From Crocinitomicaceae bacterium (GTDB taxonomy: Bacteria > Bacteroidota > Bacteroidia > Flavobacteriales_D > Crocinitomicaceae), in assembly GCA_028689775.1 (NCBI GenBank), contig JAQVCM010000001.1, positions 124,001 to 188,000 of the forward strand: 64,000 nucleotides of DNA. The letters are read 5' to 3'. This document shows, one piece after another, positions 10,194 through 18,401 of this stretch. Each line of letters opens with the position of its first letter. The stretch's first letter is position 1. Made by a program: the position numbers and the translations under genes. The notes below the pieces were generated by a model. The model saw only the letters and a program-made list of their open reading frames with translations. It did not search any database and was not told the origin of the DNA.

Positions 10194-10619
10194 TTAAAAA
10201 TCGTCTTCTTCCCATTCATCTTCGTAATCAAACATTTCGATATGCCAAGTACCGTTTGTTCCACGATACACGGGAACTGTTTCCTTCCACTTTTCAACCA
10301 ATTTGGTGTATTGTTGTCGCTCGTCAAATTCACCTTTTCTAAAATCAGCTTCATAATTAAAAGCTCGCCACAACTCGATTATAGCATTTTTGAGTTGTTG
10401 TAATTGTTCATCGTTCAAACGGTTTTCTGGCGGAAAATTAATCTGAGGTACTCCGAATATACTTTCCATCGTTTGTTCGTTGTCTTCTAACGATTTTTCC
10501 AGCTCAATGACGTCTCTGAGAGTTTCCATTTCTTCTGGAGGCTCCAAATAGCTCGGTGTTGGACGGCTGTCGTGAGCGGTTTTTAGGAGTTCGATAAGTT
10601 GTTTAATGTATTTTTGCAT
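10194..10619 (-). CDS. Acidic 141-aa protein of unknown function directly downstream of cas9
   Basis: Starts 4 nt after the cas9 stop, so it is almost certainly in the cas9 operon. N-terminal helix MQKYIKQLIELLKTAHD, central helix LNDEQLQQLKNAIIELWRAF, and a strongly acidic tail FDYEDEWEEDDF. No signal peptide or membrane segment. It vaguely resembles a widespread uncharacterised Bacteroidota family with a PPE.RLTDEQL-type centre, recalled and not searched. It could be a Cas9 regulator, a DNA-mimic-like protein, or a passenger gene. It is not a known cas gene (not csn2, not cas4). Confidence 0.75.
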   Translation of the reverse strand: MQKYIKQLIELLKTAHDSRPTPSYLEPPEEMETLRDVIELEKSLEDNEQTMESIFGVPQINFPPENRLNDEQLQQLKNAIIELWRAFNYEADFRKGEFDERQQYTKLVEKWKETVPVYRGTNGTWHIEMFDYEDEWEEDDF

Positions 10620-10623
10620 GGTG

Positions 10624-13600
10624 TTATGCTTTTGAAATATTACCTAAACGATCAATTTTTAGTTTCCAACATATAGATTTAATTTGTTGTCTTTCAAAAG
10701 TATTTTGACTTTTTGTTTTATTTTCCGAACCTAAACCTACTTCATTAAAAAGTGGTTTTATTTTTTTGACAAGACCTTTTTTGGATTCATTTATCTCCTC
10801 CCAAAACAATGAATTATCTATTAATTTCTTGTGTTCATCTGATTTAATATCAATTATAGGATTTGCAATGTTTACAGGTGTGAAATTCATGGTACTACCA
10901 CTTCCATCTGTAAATTTATAGACCCTATTTATTTGTTTCTTTTTCAAATTCGAAAAATCAACTAAATTAGGATTATTTTTTTCTTCATCAAAAGGTACAT
11001 AAACTATGTCACTCGGATTCAAGACAAAAATTAATTTGAAATCGGAATCTTCTGGATGGGAGGTTGGACATGGTTGATATCCTTGTTTCAAACTCTCAAT
11101 AGATTCTCTTAAAGTAGGAATGTAATACTTTCTTTCTTTTTCTTTCTCATAAAATCCGCAGAATGTATTACTTCCTGCAGCAGTAGTAACATATTTATTA
11201 CTTTTTTGTCCTTCTTCTGATACCGAAAATTTAGTTCCCATTGCATCAGCGGTTCTTACTTTATAAATAGGATGATGAAATTTCCCATTGTTAAGCATTA
11301 CAATGTTGTTATTTAATTCTTTTACTCCATCAGAAGAAAATGCATTTTCTGTATCATATTTTATCTTATCATCAAGAACTTCTTTATGATTATCGAGATG
11401 ATTTCTCAATATTTGTTGAATACCTGTGTCTGTAACTGATTGAATGGCTTTGATAATTTTATCCGATGGTATTAAAGCAAACGATTCTAACTCATTTCCA
11501 AAGCGTGTTGCAACAAATTTTTCATAAACATTAACTTTTGGATATTTCCCTTCCAACTCTTCAATAATTTCCTTTAATGATTTTCCATTAATTTGTTTAA
11601 AAATGTCAATTTTTTTTGATAATTCAACATCAACCAAATCAAATTTTTCTTTTAAAGCTTTTTCAAGACTGATCGTAATAACCTTATTTTGCAATTTTAC
11701 TTTTCCGTAGAAAGTATCTTCGTGAAGACGTTTTCTAACATTGTAATTGGCAATTTCTTTTAACCCTTCCTGTTTTACGATATTAAGTTTCCCTTCTTTT
11801 GGTTCAAAATATTTATTCCATCTTTGACGAATAACACGATTTTTTTGTTTGAAACTTGCAATGGTATTTTCAAGTGCGTTTTGAGCAATTCCTTTAAATA
11901 CTTTGCTTCTCGTTTCTCCAAATTGATACTCAAATTCATCAATACCATCTTTAGTTTTTATTTGTGCGGGTGGTAAGAAATACCATTCTTTTTCATCATT
12001 AAAACCTTTTCTGGAATTTGTTAATTGAAATTTTATTCCTTTTCTTGTTTGTAATTTCTCTTCATCATTTTTTTCTTGTGATGAAATATTATTAAGGTAT
12101 TGAACGTGATTTTCTGTAGTCAACGCAATTATCAAAGCATCTAAAGCGTGATGCCGATGGTCAATTCTTTTCGGATCAAAATTTTTGTTCGTTTCTTCTG
12201 GAACCGTATTGATGAAAACTTTGTGACCGTTTATTTCTCTATAATTTCCAAATAAATTTGAGTTGGTTAATTCATTCAATCGTTTAAATCTTGGGGAGAT
12301 GATTTCATTCCAAGCGTCGTTTAATCTCCAATGTCTCTTTAAAGTCGTAGTAATTGTCCCATTTGTCGCCAATACATTTTTGGAACGGAACGTATCCTCG
12401 TCTTTTTCACGTACGATATTACTCAACAGCTTCATCGCCATTTTAGAAATGTATTGGCTGTTATTTAATTGACTATTAGTAAACTCTTCGGGTATTTCTT
12501 TACTTAATAAAATCTCTCTTTTTCTTCCTGAAAAATTACTATTCACCAATTTCTCATAAGTATCAATAGCAAGTATTTCAATCTGCGAATTATGTGCAGA
12601 ACAAAACACTTTTTTAGATTTTGCATTAGAAATGAAACTATATCCAGTTGCAGCTTTTTTCTCTTTATTGACCTCGGTCTCACATATTACTTTATTATAC
12701 AATGCATTCAATGTAATACGTTCTTGCGGAAAAATGTGTTCTATCTCATATTTTTTTCGGTCGAATAAATCAGATAATTTGATAAACTTTCCAGTATAAG
12801 GCGATTGATAACGTTGGTCTAACCAAAGTTTGTATCGTTCAATATCACTTCTGCTAATTTTAGAAAATTCTTTTGTAGTTATTTCCTTGATTTCTTTTTT
12901 AGTAATTTTAAATGAAGGATAGTCAGCATCAGGTTCTTCTATATTAGAATATTCAACACTATCCTTATCGTACTCAATAGAAGATAAAAGACTTTCTTCT
13001 AATATTCTCAATTTTTCTTGTTGGAAAGGCGATTTTTCTTGAAGAGAAGAATTGCTTCCTTTTAATTCCCGTAGCAGTTCAACAATGCGCTCGTTGGCTT
13101 TCCTATTTTCTTTATTGTTCTTATCGTCTTTTTCTTTTTGCTTGTTATTCTTCTTCATTTCCCGACCTAATTCAATATGAATTCTATCGAATAATTTGTT
13201 GTAAATAATTTTCCCTTCTTCATCAGTTCCAACTTCTTCTCCATAATATTTCCAGATATCTTTTACAACGTGAAGTGTTTCTACCAAAACCTTTTCTACT
13301 ACTGGGTTATTTAAAGCATGTTGCCTAAATTCATTTTTCAAATAATTCTCAATATCATAAGGCGATTGCCAAAACTGCACCTCTCCAACTTCTGAATATC
13401 GACCATAAACTAAATAACAAGCACTCGAAACCCAAAGCCCTTGAAAGTCTTTTAATTCCCCATTTATTTCTTCTTTATCTAAAACTTTTTGTTTTACTTC
13501 TTGATTGGCTTTTGATAAAATAGTTTCAACATCCTTTTCCTTCCAATATTTACCAAGTCTTAAAAATGGTAACATTTTTTTGATTGCTTTTTCAGAATAA

Positions 13601-15720
13601 GTACCATAATCATTGGTGTAACCACCAAAAGAACTAAATTTTTTCACTAAATCGGCGTGAAACTCTTTTGACAAACCCGATTTCCTTAATAACTTATTAA
13701 TAATGTTGTTTAAACCTTTAGTAAATTCATCTTTTTTCTTTACAGAATAAAAGAAATGCCAAAGACTATATTCATTTTCAGGCGTTAAAAATGTTCGGTA
13801 ATCAAAATCTTTAATTTGCTTTGTTCTTAAAATAAAATTATATCTCGTTGGATTACAAGGTTCTTTTTCAGAGGCAAAATTCCATTTGTAATGTTCAGAT
13901 TTTATATCTAAATCTTTGTGTGTTTTATTTAGAAATCCGAGAATATCTTTTTCTGTAGCACTTTCCTTATCATTCAAAAAGGAATACAAATCTTCTTTTA
14001 TCTCATCTGATAATAATTGAGCTGTTACATCAAAATTGATTTTAATTTCCTCATTGACGATGTCTACTTTCTTAATGATTTTAAGTCTTTTGATAAACTG
14101 CCAAAGCCTAAACTCCTGATACAGAGGATTGGCTTTATGTATTGCTTTCAGTGGATTTTTATATTTCTTTCCAGTTTTTTCATCTGTACGTTCGTAGTTT
14201 TCTTTCTCATATACACAATCAGCAATTAAAGATTTTTTCGACTTTAAATCTCTTTGATACAATAAAACATCTTCTTTAATCAAGTGATTAAAATCTAACT
14301 CTTTAATTGTTTTTTGATGACTGCTGTTATTAGGATACAAAAGTTGAATAGCTTGTTCATACAAATTTCTATTCTTTAATTCCGGATGAAATTGTTCTTG
14401 ATTTTTATAGATAACATCCAACTCATCACGGTAATACTCTCTTTCAATAACCGTTATTAACTCAGCTTTTATTTTTTGTTTAGGGTTTTGCAAAAGATTA
14501 TGGTACACGAATGAAGCAACACCTTTGGTATTATTTTTCGTGTTGAAAGAAGTTAATGACGTTTCTGTTTTCAGTTTCATTAAAGTCCAATCTTCTTCCT
14601 TTGGAATGTTGATGTTTCTGCCCTTATCAGCACCTTTTAATATTCTGTTCCCATTTTCATCATATTTGGTTTTAATGATAAAATCTCGCGTGGTATCTTT
14701 CCATTTTGGTGTAAACTTGCTTTGTTGTTCCTTTATCCAACCTGTTTCCAATTCAACTTCAAAAACAAAATTTTCTTTTCTTTTTTGTCCCGTGTTGCGA
14801 ACATCTGTTATCAAAAACTCTCTTACTTCATTAATTATAAACTCGGTTTTCGTAGTGTCAATAGTTGCTTCATCATCATGCTTTGATACAATTTCAACCT
14901 CTTTTAAATCTCCGATTTCTATAATAGGGATTTTTGTTTCTTCTTTATATTTAAAAAGTTCAATTGCTTCATTATTGTTGTCAACTAAAGTAACTTCATA
15001 GGTGTCTTCATTCTCAATCTTATTAATGCTTTGTACTTTCCCAACAAAGGAATCTGTCAATTCTCCTTCTTTTTGTATTTTTTCATCTTGACCAATTACC
15101 TTTTCATAACCTCTTTTTTGATTAAAGCTTAAAGTAATCCAGGCCAGTTGCTCCTTACTAAGTACATAATCTTTATCCGTAACTGCTTTATGTCTTAAAT
15201 AGTATAATGTCCAATCATAAGGAATTTTCGTTTCGTTACCCTTACTTTTATGATAAAACATTTCAGGATATATTTTCCTAAAATCATTTTCCATTTTGTG
15301 ATAGGCATCTTTAAAAAGAAATTGGAATTTTCCATTATCATCTTTATAATAAGCTAATTTCTCCTCAGTTCCTTTTTTAAACTTTCCGCTGCGTTTCCCT
15401 TTATCATTTTCAAATTCAATTGATAATTTATAATGTTCAGGAAGAGTATTTAAGACGTTTAAAACACAATGAAGTCTATCTCTTCTTAACAAGTATCTTT
15501 CATTTAACTTTCTTGGTGAACGTTGTGCTGTTCTTTTAGCTGCTGTACTTTCTAATTTAGCTCCACTTTCAAATTTTGAAATTTCTGCTGCATCCATAGT
15601 AAGAATCCTTGATCCAACTCCAAGAATTCTCACTATTTTATTTATATAATCTATCTCTACCAAAGCCCATCCAATAGAATTTGTTCCTAAGTCTAATCCA
15701 AGTATGTGTTTATTTTTCAT
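10624..15720 (-). CDS. cas9: Type II-C CRISPR effector nuclease Cas9, unusually large (1698 aa)
   Basis: RNA-guided DNA endonuclease. The start is the ATG at 15720 (MKNKHILGLDLGTNSIGWAL), giving Asp10 as the RuvC-I residue; the open frame extends 25 codons further upstream but without family similarity. Visible parts are the arginine-rich bridge helix (AAKRTAQRSPRKLNERYLLR), RuvC-II IHIELGRE with Glu850, the HNH motif EIEHIFPQ with His995 and later NKVICETEVNKEK, and RuvC-III DHRHHALDALIIA with His1191 and Asp1194. All catalytic residues are present. Most II-C Cas9 proteins are 1000-1500 aa, so this is at the large end; the extra length lies mainly in a recognition lobe of about 800 residues. 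It is divergent from tracrRNA, with a -7 box at 15850-15843. Confidence 0.98.
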   Translation of the reverse strand: MKNKHILGLDLGTNSIGWALVEIDYINKIVRILGVGSRILTMDAAEISKFESGAKLESTAAKRTAQRSPRKLNERYLLRRDRLHCVLNVLNTLPEHYKLSIEFENDKGKRSGKFKKGTEEKLAYYKDDNGKFQFLFKDAYHKMENDFRKIYPEMFYHKSKGNETKIPYDWTLYYLRHKAVTDKDYVLSKEQLAWITLSFNQKRGYEKVIGQDEKIQKEGELTDSFVGKVQSINKIENEDTYEVTLVDNNNEAIELFKYKEETKIPIIEIGDLKEVEIVSKHDDEATIDTTKTEFIINEVREFLITDVRNTGQKRKENFVFEVELETGWIKEQQSKFTPKWKDTTRDFIIKTKYDENGNRILKGADKGRNINIPKEEDWTLMKLKTETSLTSFNTKNNTKGVASFVYHNLLQNPKQKIKAELITVIEREYYRDELDVIYKNQEQFHPELKNRNLYEQAIQLLYPNNSSHQKTIKELDFNHLIKEDVLLYQRDLKSKKSLIADCVYEKENYERTDEKTGKKYKNPLKAIHKANPLYQEFRLWQFIKRLKIIKKVDIVNEEIKINFDVTAQLLSDEIKEDLYSFLNDKESATEKDILGFLNKTHKDLDIKSEHYKWNFASEKEPCNPTRYNFILRTKQIKDFDYRTFLTPENEYSLWHFFYSVKKKDEFTKGLNNIINKLLRKSGLSKEFHADLVKKFSSFGGYTNDYGTYSEKAIKKMLPFLRLGKYWKEKDVETILSKANQEVKQKVLDKEEINGELKDFQGLWVSSACYLVYGRYSEVGEVQFWQSPYDIENYLKNEFRQHALNNPVVEKVLVETLHVVKDIWKYYGEEVGTDEEGKIIYNKLFDRIHIELGREMKKNNKQKEKDDKNNKENRKANERIVELLRELKGSNSSLQEKSPFQQEKLRILEESLLSSIEYDKDSVEYSNIEEPDADYPSFKITKKEIKEITTKEFSKISRSDIERYKLWLDQRYQSPYTGKFIKLSDLFDRKKYEIEHIFPQERITLNALYNKVICETEVNKEKKAATGYSFISNAKSKKVFCSAHNSQIEILAIDTYEKLVNSNFSGRKREILLSKEIPEEFTNSQLNNSQYISKMAMKLLSNIVREKDEDTFRSKNVLATNGTITTTLKRHWRLNDAWNEIISPRFKRLNELTNSNLFGNYREINGHKVFINTVPEETNKNFDPKRIDHRHHALDALIIALTTENHVQYLNNISSQEKNDEEKLQTRKGIKFQLTNSRKGFNDEKEWYFLPPAQIKTKDGIDEFEYQFGETRSKVFKGIAQNALENTIASFKQKNRVIRQRWNKYFEPKEGKLNIVKQEGLKEIANYNVRKRLHEDTFYGKVKLQNKVITISLEKALKEKFDLVDVELSKKIDIFKQINGKSLKEIIEELEGKYPKVNVYEKFVATRFGNELESFALIPSDKIIKAIQSVTDTGIQQILRNHLDNHKEVLDDKIKYDTENAFSSDGVKELNNNIVMLNNGKFHHPIYKVRTADAMGTKFSVSEEGQKSNKYVTTAAGSNTFCGFYEKEKERKYYIPTLRESIESLKQGYQPCPTSHPEDSDFKLIFVLNPSDIVYVPFDEEKNNPNLVDFSNLKKKQINRVYKFTDGSGSTMNFTPVNIANPIIDIKSDEHKKLIDNSLFWEEINESKKGLVKKIKPLFNEVGLGSENKTKSQNTFERQQIKSICWKLKIDRLGNISKA

Positions 15721-15842
15721 TGTCGATATTTTCGTGATAATAGTAGTGTTATTTTCATTACTCCTCGACAAGTATAATAACTTTTTTAGTAGCAATCAAC
15801 TAATTATTTACTTTTATTTTTTCTGTAAACAAGGTAAACTTC

Positions 15843-15850
15843 CAAAGATA
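15843..15850 (-). promoter_or_regulatory. cas9: -7 box of the cas9 operon promoter
   Basis: TATCTTTG on the minus strand fits TAnnTTTG. It predicts a start near 15836 and an untranslated leader of roughly 115 nt before the ATG at 15720. No clear -33 element. Confidence 0.45.
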
Positions 15851-15922
15851 AATCGAGTAGTTCGTAATCTATTTACGTTCTGCGAAAAAATTCAAAAATT
15901 CAAAATTTTTTACTTTTTCGGG

Positions 15923-15952
15923 TTGTTTATCAAAAATTAATTGCTAGATTTG
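15923..15952 (+). promoter_or_regulatory. tracrRNA promoter
   Basis: TTG (15923-15925), 19-nt spacer, TAGATTTG (15945-15952): a full match to the Bacteroidota promoter pattern. It predicts initiation near 15957, right at the start of the anti-repeat. Confidence 0.85.
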
Positions 15953-15956
15953 TCTC

Positions 15957-16045
15957 AGAACTTTAAAAGCAAATCACAATAAGGATTATTCCGTTGTGAA
16001 AACATTTGGGTTGCCTCTTGTCCACAAATCAGGAGGCTTTTTTTT
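15957..16045 (+). ncRNA. tracrRNA
   Basis: Trans-activating CRISPR RNA of the type II-C system. The anti-repeat AGAACTTTAAAAGCAAATCA (15957 onward) then CAAT is complementary to repeat positions 1-25 apart from one small bulge. It is followed by the nexus-like AAGGATTATTCCGTTGTG and an exact terminator stem GCCTC (16013-16017)/GAGGC (16033-16037) with eight T residues. Predicted length is about 88 nt. It is divergent from cas9. The tail is also flanked by AAACATTTGGG and its complement CCCAAATGTTT after the T-run. Confidence 0.92.
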
Positions 16046-16223
16046 GCCCAAATGTTTCATGAACTCCTTTAAAAACATACACAGCGTGAACTAAAACATT
16101 TAGCGCCTCGACTATCTTCGGGGCATTTTTTTTGTCTAAATGTTTCACGAACGCAAACAAAAACAAACAAAACTGTGAACTAAAACATTTAGCGCCTCGC
16201 CTATCTTCGAGGCATTTTTTTTT
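16046..16223 (+). repeat. Two additional tandem tracrRNA-tail-like modules
   Basis: Together with the tracrRNA tail (GTG at 15996), units at 16086 and 16175 form a tandem series with a period of about 90 bp. Units 2 and 3 share GTGAACTAAAACATTTAGCG, then CCTCG, a 6-8 nt loop, CGAGGC or TCGGGGC, and an 8-9 nt T-run: a terminator hairpin like that of tracrRNA. The segment before unit 2 (GAACTCCTTTAAAAACATAC) looks like a decayed anti-repeat; that before unit 3 is A-rich and barely recognisable. They may be decayed tracrRNA duplicates or separate small RNAs. No promoter box was found for them. Confidence 0.7.
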
Positions 16224-16266
16224 GCCCAAAACCTCGCAACAATAACTTTTTGTCCATCAGATCAAA

Positions 16267-16311
16267 CGAACGAAGTTCAATGGTTTGACAAGGAATATTG
16301 ATTTTTTGAAG
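16267..16311. repeat. Right 45-bp direct repeat (queG 3' end), island boundary
   Basis: Exact copy of 3796-3840. It is followed by AGAGGGATTAA, which in the queG frame would give a K-R-D-stop ending, probably the original queG terminus. Confidence 0.9.
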
Positions 16312-16340
16312 AGGGATTAAAATACTTTTTTCATTGAAAA

Positions 16341-16673
16341 TCAATAATTCAAAAGATCATTTAAGCAGGCATGCACTTGTTTTAGTTCTGCAGCTGTTAA
16401 TTTCCCGATTTTTTGTTTTAGTCTTGCTTTTGCCACTGATCTAACGTGAAAAGTAAGAACTTCTGATTCACCTTTCAATTTATTTAAGTCATTTGGCTGA
16501 AGAATTAAATTTCCATGATATCTTTTAAGCTTGGTCGTTAATGGACAAATTACAACGACAGGGGTAAGATCATTCATCAAATTTCCACTGATAATTATTA
16601 CTGGTCGAAAACCTGCTTGTTCGCTTCCTTCCGTTGGACTCAAATTCGCATTCCAAATTTCGCCTTGCTTCAT
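16341..16673 (-). CDS. MazF/PemK-family mRNA interferase toxin
   Basis: 110 aa. The opening MKQGEIWNANLSPTEGSEQ followed by GFRPVIIISG is the PemK/MazF signature, and VVVICPLTTKLKRYHGN and HVRSVAKARLKQKIGKL follow the family pattern. The family cleaves mRNA at short sites. Its ATG overlaps the antitoxin stop by 4 nt, the usual coupling for this pair. It lies just outside the right boundary of the CRISPR island, so it probably belonged to the ancestral queG-atp interval. Confidence 0.92.
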   Translation of the reverse strand: MKQGEIWNANLSPTEGSEQAGFRPVIIISGNLMNDLTPVVVICPLTTKLKRYHGNLILQPNDLNKLKGESEVLTFHVRSVAKARLKQKIGKLTAAELKQVHACLNDLLNY

Positions 16674-16903
16674 TCTTCCAATTGTTTCATGTACTCAATC
16701 ATTCCTTCCTCAGCTAAAAGTATTACATCCTCGTCCTGCGACATTTGCTTGTAAGATTTAACATAAGCAGCACGATTAAGTTGTTCCAAATAAATACGCA
16801 AAGCTTTTTCAATTAGCTTATTTTTAGGCAAAGCCAATTCGTTTGCTTTATCTGCAAGCAATTTTAATAAATCATCTGGTAAACTACTCGTAAAAGTACT
16901 CAT
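16670..16903 (-). CDS. Ribbon-helix-helix antitoxin (MazE-like)
   Basis: 77 aa. The N-terminus FTSSLPDDLLKLLADKANEL and KNKLIEKALRIYLEQL fit a ribbon-helix-helix DNA-binding domain; the C-terminal helix would bind the toxin. Cotranscribed with and upstream of the mazF-like gene, with a -7 box at 16934-16927. Autoregulation is expected for the family, and the promoter region is rich in AT palindromes. Confidence 0.85.
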   Translation of the reverse strand: MSTFTSSLPDDLLKLLADKANELALPKNKLIEKALRIYLEQLNRAAYVKSYKQMSQDEDVILLAEEGMIEYMKQLEE

Positions 16904-16926
16904 GGCTTTCTTGTAAATATTATATA

Positions 16927-16934
16927 CAAATATA
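16927..16934 (-). promoter_or_regulatory. -7 box of the mazEF-like operon
   Basis: TATATTTG on the minus strand, 24 bp before the antitoxin ATG, inside an AT-rich palindromic stretch. Confidence 0.45.
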
Positions 16935-17045
16935 AAATATATTTATCAATTATATTTATTTTGTTTTAAATATGAAGGTAGCGTACATTCAAAATTCTTT
17001 CCTTGTCATTGCAACATCGTGTTAACGATAGGGAAAACGAAGAAA

Positions 17046-17082
17046 CAAAAAAAAATCGGATCTGCCAAAAGCAAACCCGATT
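17046..17082 (-). terminator. Terminator of the ATP synthase operon
   Basis: On the minus strand AATCGG (17082-17077) pairs with CCGATT (17059-17054), with additional TGC/GCA pairing inside, followed by a run of T residues. Confidence 0.75.
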
Positions 17083-17104
17083 CCTCAGTTTTTATATTTT
17101 TTTC

Positions 17105-17977
17105 TTAGTTGTTCAATGCTTCAGCACCACCAACGATTTCTAAAATCTCGTTTGTAATTGCTGCTTGACGTGCTTTGTTATAGCTCAATGTCAACGAACG
17201 TTTAAGGTCTTCGGCATTGTCTGTTGCTTTGTGCATCGCGGTCATTCTTGCTCCATGTTCAGAAGCGTGCGAATCTAAAATGGATTTGAACAATTGAATT
17301 TTCAATGATTTTGGCAATAATTCAGCAACGATTTCTTCTTTCGAAGGTTCGAAGATGTAATCACCAGTGCTTGTTTCAGTTTCTGAAACTGTTGGAATGA
17401 TTGGAAGAAACTGTTCTGTTTTTACAATTTGAGTCGCAGCATTGATGAAAGAGTTATACACGACAACTACTTTATCCACTTTCTTCGTCAAGTACATTTC
17501 CATAACATGCGATGCAATTTCAGAAATTTCACTAAACTTCAAGTCAGCAAAAATATCTTCAACACCAACCGTTTTGTTATCGATGCGTGCTTCGTTTCTT
17601 CTAAAAGCATCAATTGCTTTTTTCCCGTAGCACAACATATTTACGTTTTTGTCAGCATAGGTGTGATTCACCAAATTGTTAACTTCTTTGATGATGTTAT
17701 TGTTAAAACCGCCGCACAAACCTCTGTTTGAAGAAATAGCAATGATTAAAACATTTTTCACTTCACGTTCATCCGCATACGCATTCTCAGAAAGATCTAA
17801 AGTTGCACTCAGATTGCTAAGAATTTCTTGCAATTTTTCAGAATAAGGACGCATTTGTGTAATTGCATCTTGCGCACGTTTAAGCTTAGACGCAGATACC
17901 ATTTTCATTGCAGATGTGATCTGCATCGTGGATGATACCGATGTAATTCTGCTACGTATTTCTTTTAAATTTGCCAT
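17105..17977 (-). CDS. atpG: F1 ATP synthase subunit gamma
   Basis: Central rotor stalk of F1. 290 aa, normal length. The N-terminal helix MANLKEIRSRITSVSSTMQI and C-terminal helix (SLTSYN-like SLTLSYNKARQAAITNEILE, IVGGAEAL) are both characteristic. Last gene of the minus-strand operon; separated from atpA by a four-helix-bundle gene that is not part of the enzyme. Confidence 0.97.
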   Translation of the reverse strand: MANLKEIRSRITSVSSTMQITSAMKMVSASKLKRAQDAITQMRPYSEKLQEILSNLSATLDLSENAYADEREVKNVLIIAISSNRGLCGGFNNNIIKEVNNLVNHTYADKNVNMLCYGKKAIDAFRRNEARIDNKTVGVEDIFADLKFSEISEIASHVMEMYLTKKVDKVVVVYNSFINAATQIVKTEQFLPIIPTVSETETSTGDYIFEPSKEEIVAELLPKSLKIQLFKSILDSHASEHGARMTAMHKATDNAEDLKRSLTLSYNKARQAAITNEILEIVGGAEALNN

Positions 17978-17988
17978 TTTAATAATTT

Positions 17989-18379
17989 AGAATTATGAAT
18001 AAGGAATTCAGAATTTTATCACCTCGTATTTTTTATAATTGTCACCAATAGTTTAATAATTTCTTCTATTTCTTCAAAGAGAAGATCTTCTACAGGATAC
18101 ACTTTTAAATGAATTAATTCTAACCAATATTTTGTCTCATCGGCTTCCTTAAGTGCGATTTTTAACTTGTGTTTAAAATCAGCAGTACTTTCTGCTCTCT
18201 GTGCTTCTCTTACGTTGGCACCGACACTTGTTCCACTTCTGATAAGTTGTCTAGCTAATTCATATTGCCTTTCAACTTTAATGGTATTTGTAAACTCAAT
18301 AATTTTACAAGCAAATTGAAATGTTTTATCTAAAACTATATTTTGCTTTGCCATCGAGTTTTTTTTAATTCATAATTCT
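17989..18379. repeat. Inverted repeat flanking the four-helix-bundle gene
   Basis: AGAATTATGAAT at 17989-18000 and its reverse complement ATTCATAATTCT at 18368-18379, with further shared AGGAATT/AATTCCT blocks nearby. The pair brackets the gene at 18019-18354, as if the gene arrived as a unit. Confidence 0.7.
18019..18354 (-). CDS. Four-helix bundle protein (23S rRNA intervening-sequence protein family)
   Basis: 111 aa. FQFACKIIEFTNTIKVERQ, ELARQLIRSGTSVGANVREA and SIYWLELI-like ETKYWLELIHLKVYP follow the family found in 23S rRNA intervening sequences and as solitary genes in Bacteroidota. The role is unknown and possibly RNA-related. It sits inside the atp operon between atpA and atpG in the same orientation, bracketed by a 12-bp inverted repeat, and so looks like an insertion that leaves operon transcription intact. 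Confidence 0.85.
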   Translation of the reverse strand: MAKQNIVLDKTFQFACKIIEFTNTIKVERQYELARQLIRSGTSVGANVREAQRAESTADFKHKLKIALKEADETKYWLELIHLKVYPVEDLLFEEIEEIIKLLVTIIKNTR

Positions 18380-18401
18380 GACTTCCTAATTCCTAATTTA
18401 C

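Noticed and set aside
10194..10354. A 5' extension of the 47-aa gene overlapping the acidic gene
   Set aside because: It overlaps a well-supported gene in another frame; the ATG just after that gene's stop fits operon spacing.
14525..15001. A 158-codon plus-strand frame opposite cas9
   Set aside because: Antisense shadow of the AT-rich cas9 gene with low-complexity hydrophobic content.
15721..15795. A 25-codon N-terminal extension of Cas9
   Set aside because: MKNKHILGLDLGTN at 15720 puts the RuvC-I aspartate at position 10 as in other Cas9 proteins; the extension has no conserved residues.
16029..16229. A 66-codon minus-strand frame over the tracrRNA-like modules
   Set aside because: The sequence is better explained by tandem terminator-hairpin modules; the peptide shows the same internal repetition and no family.
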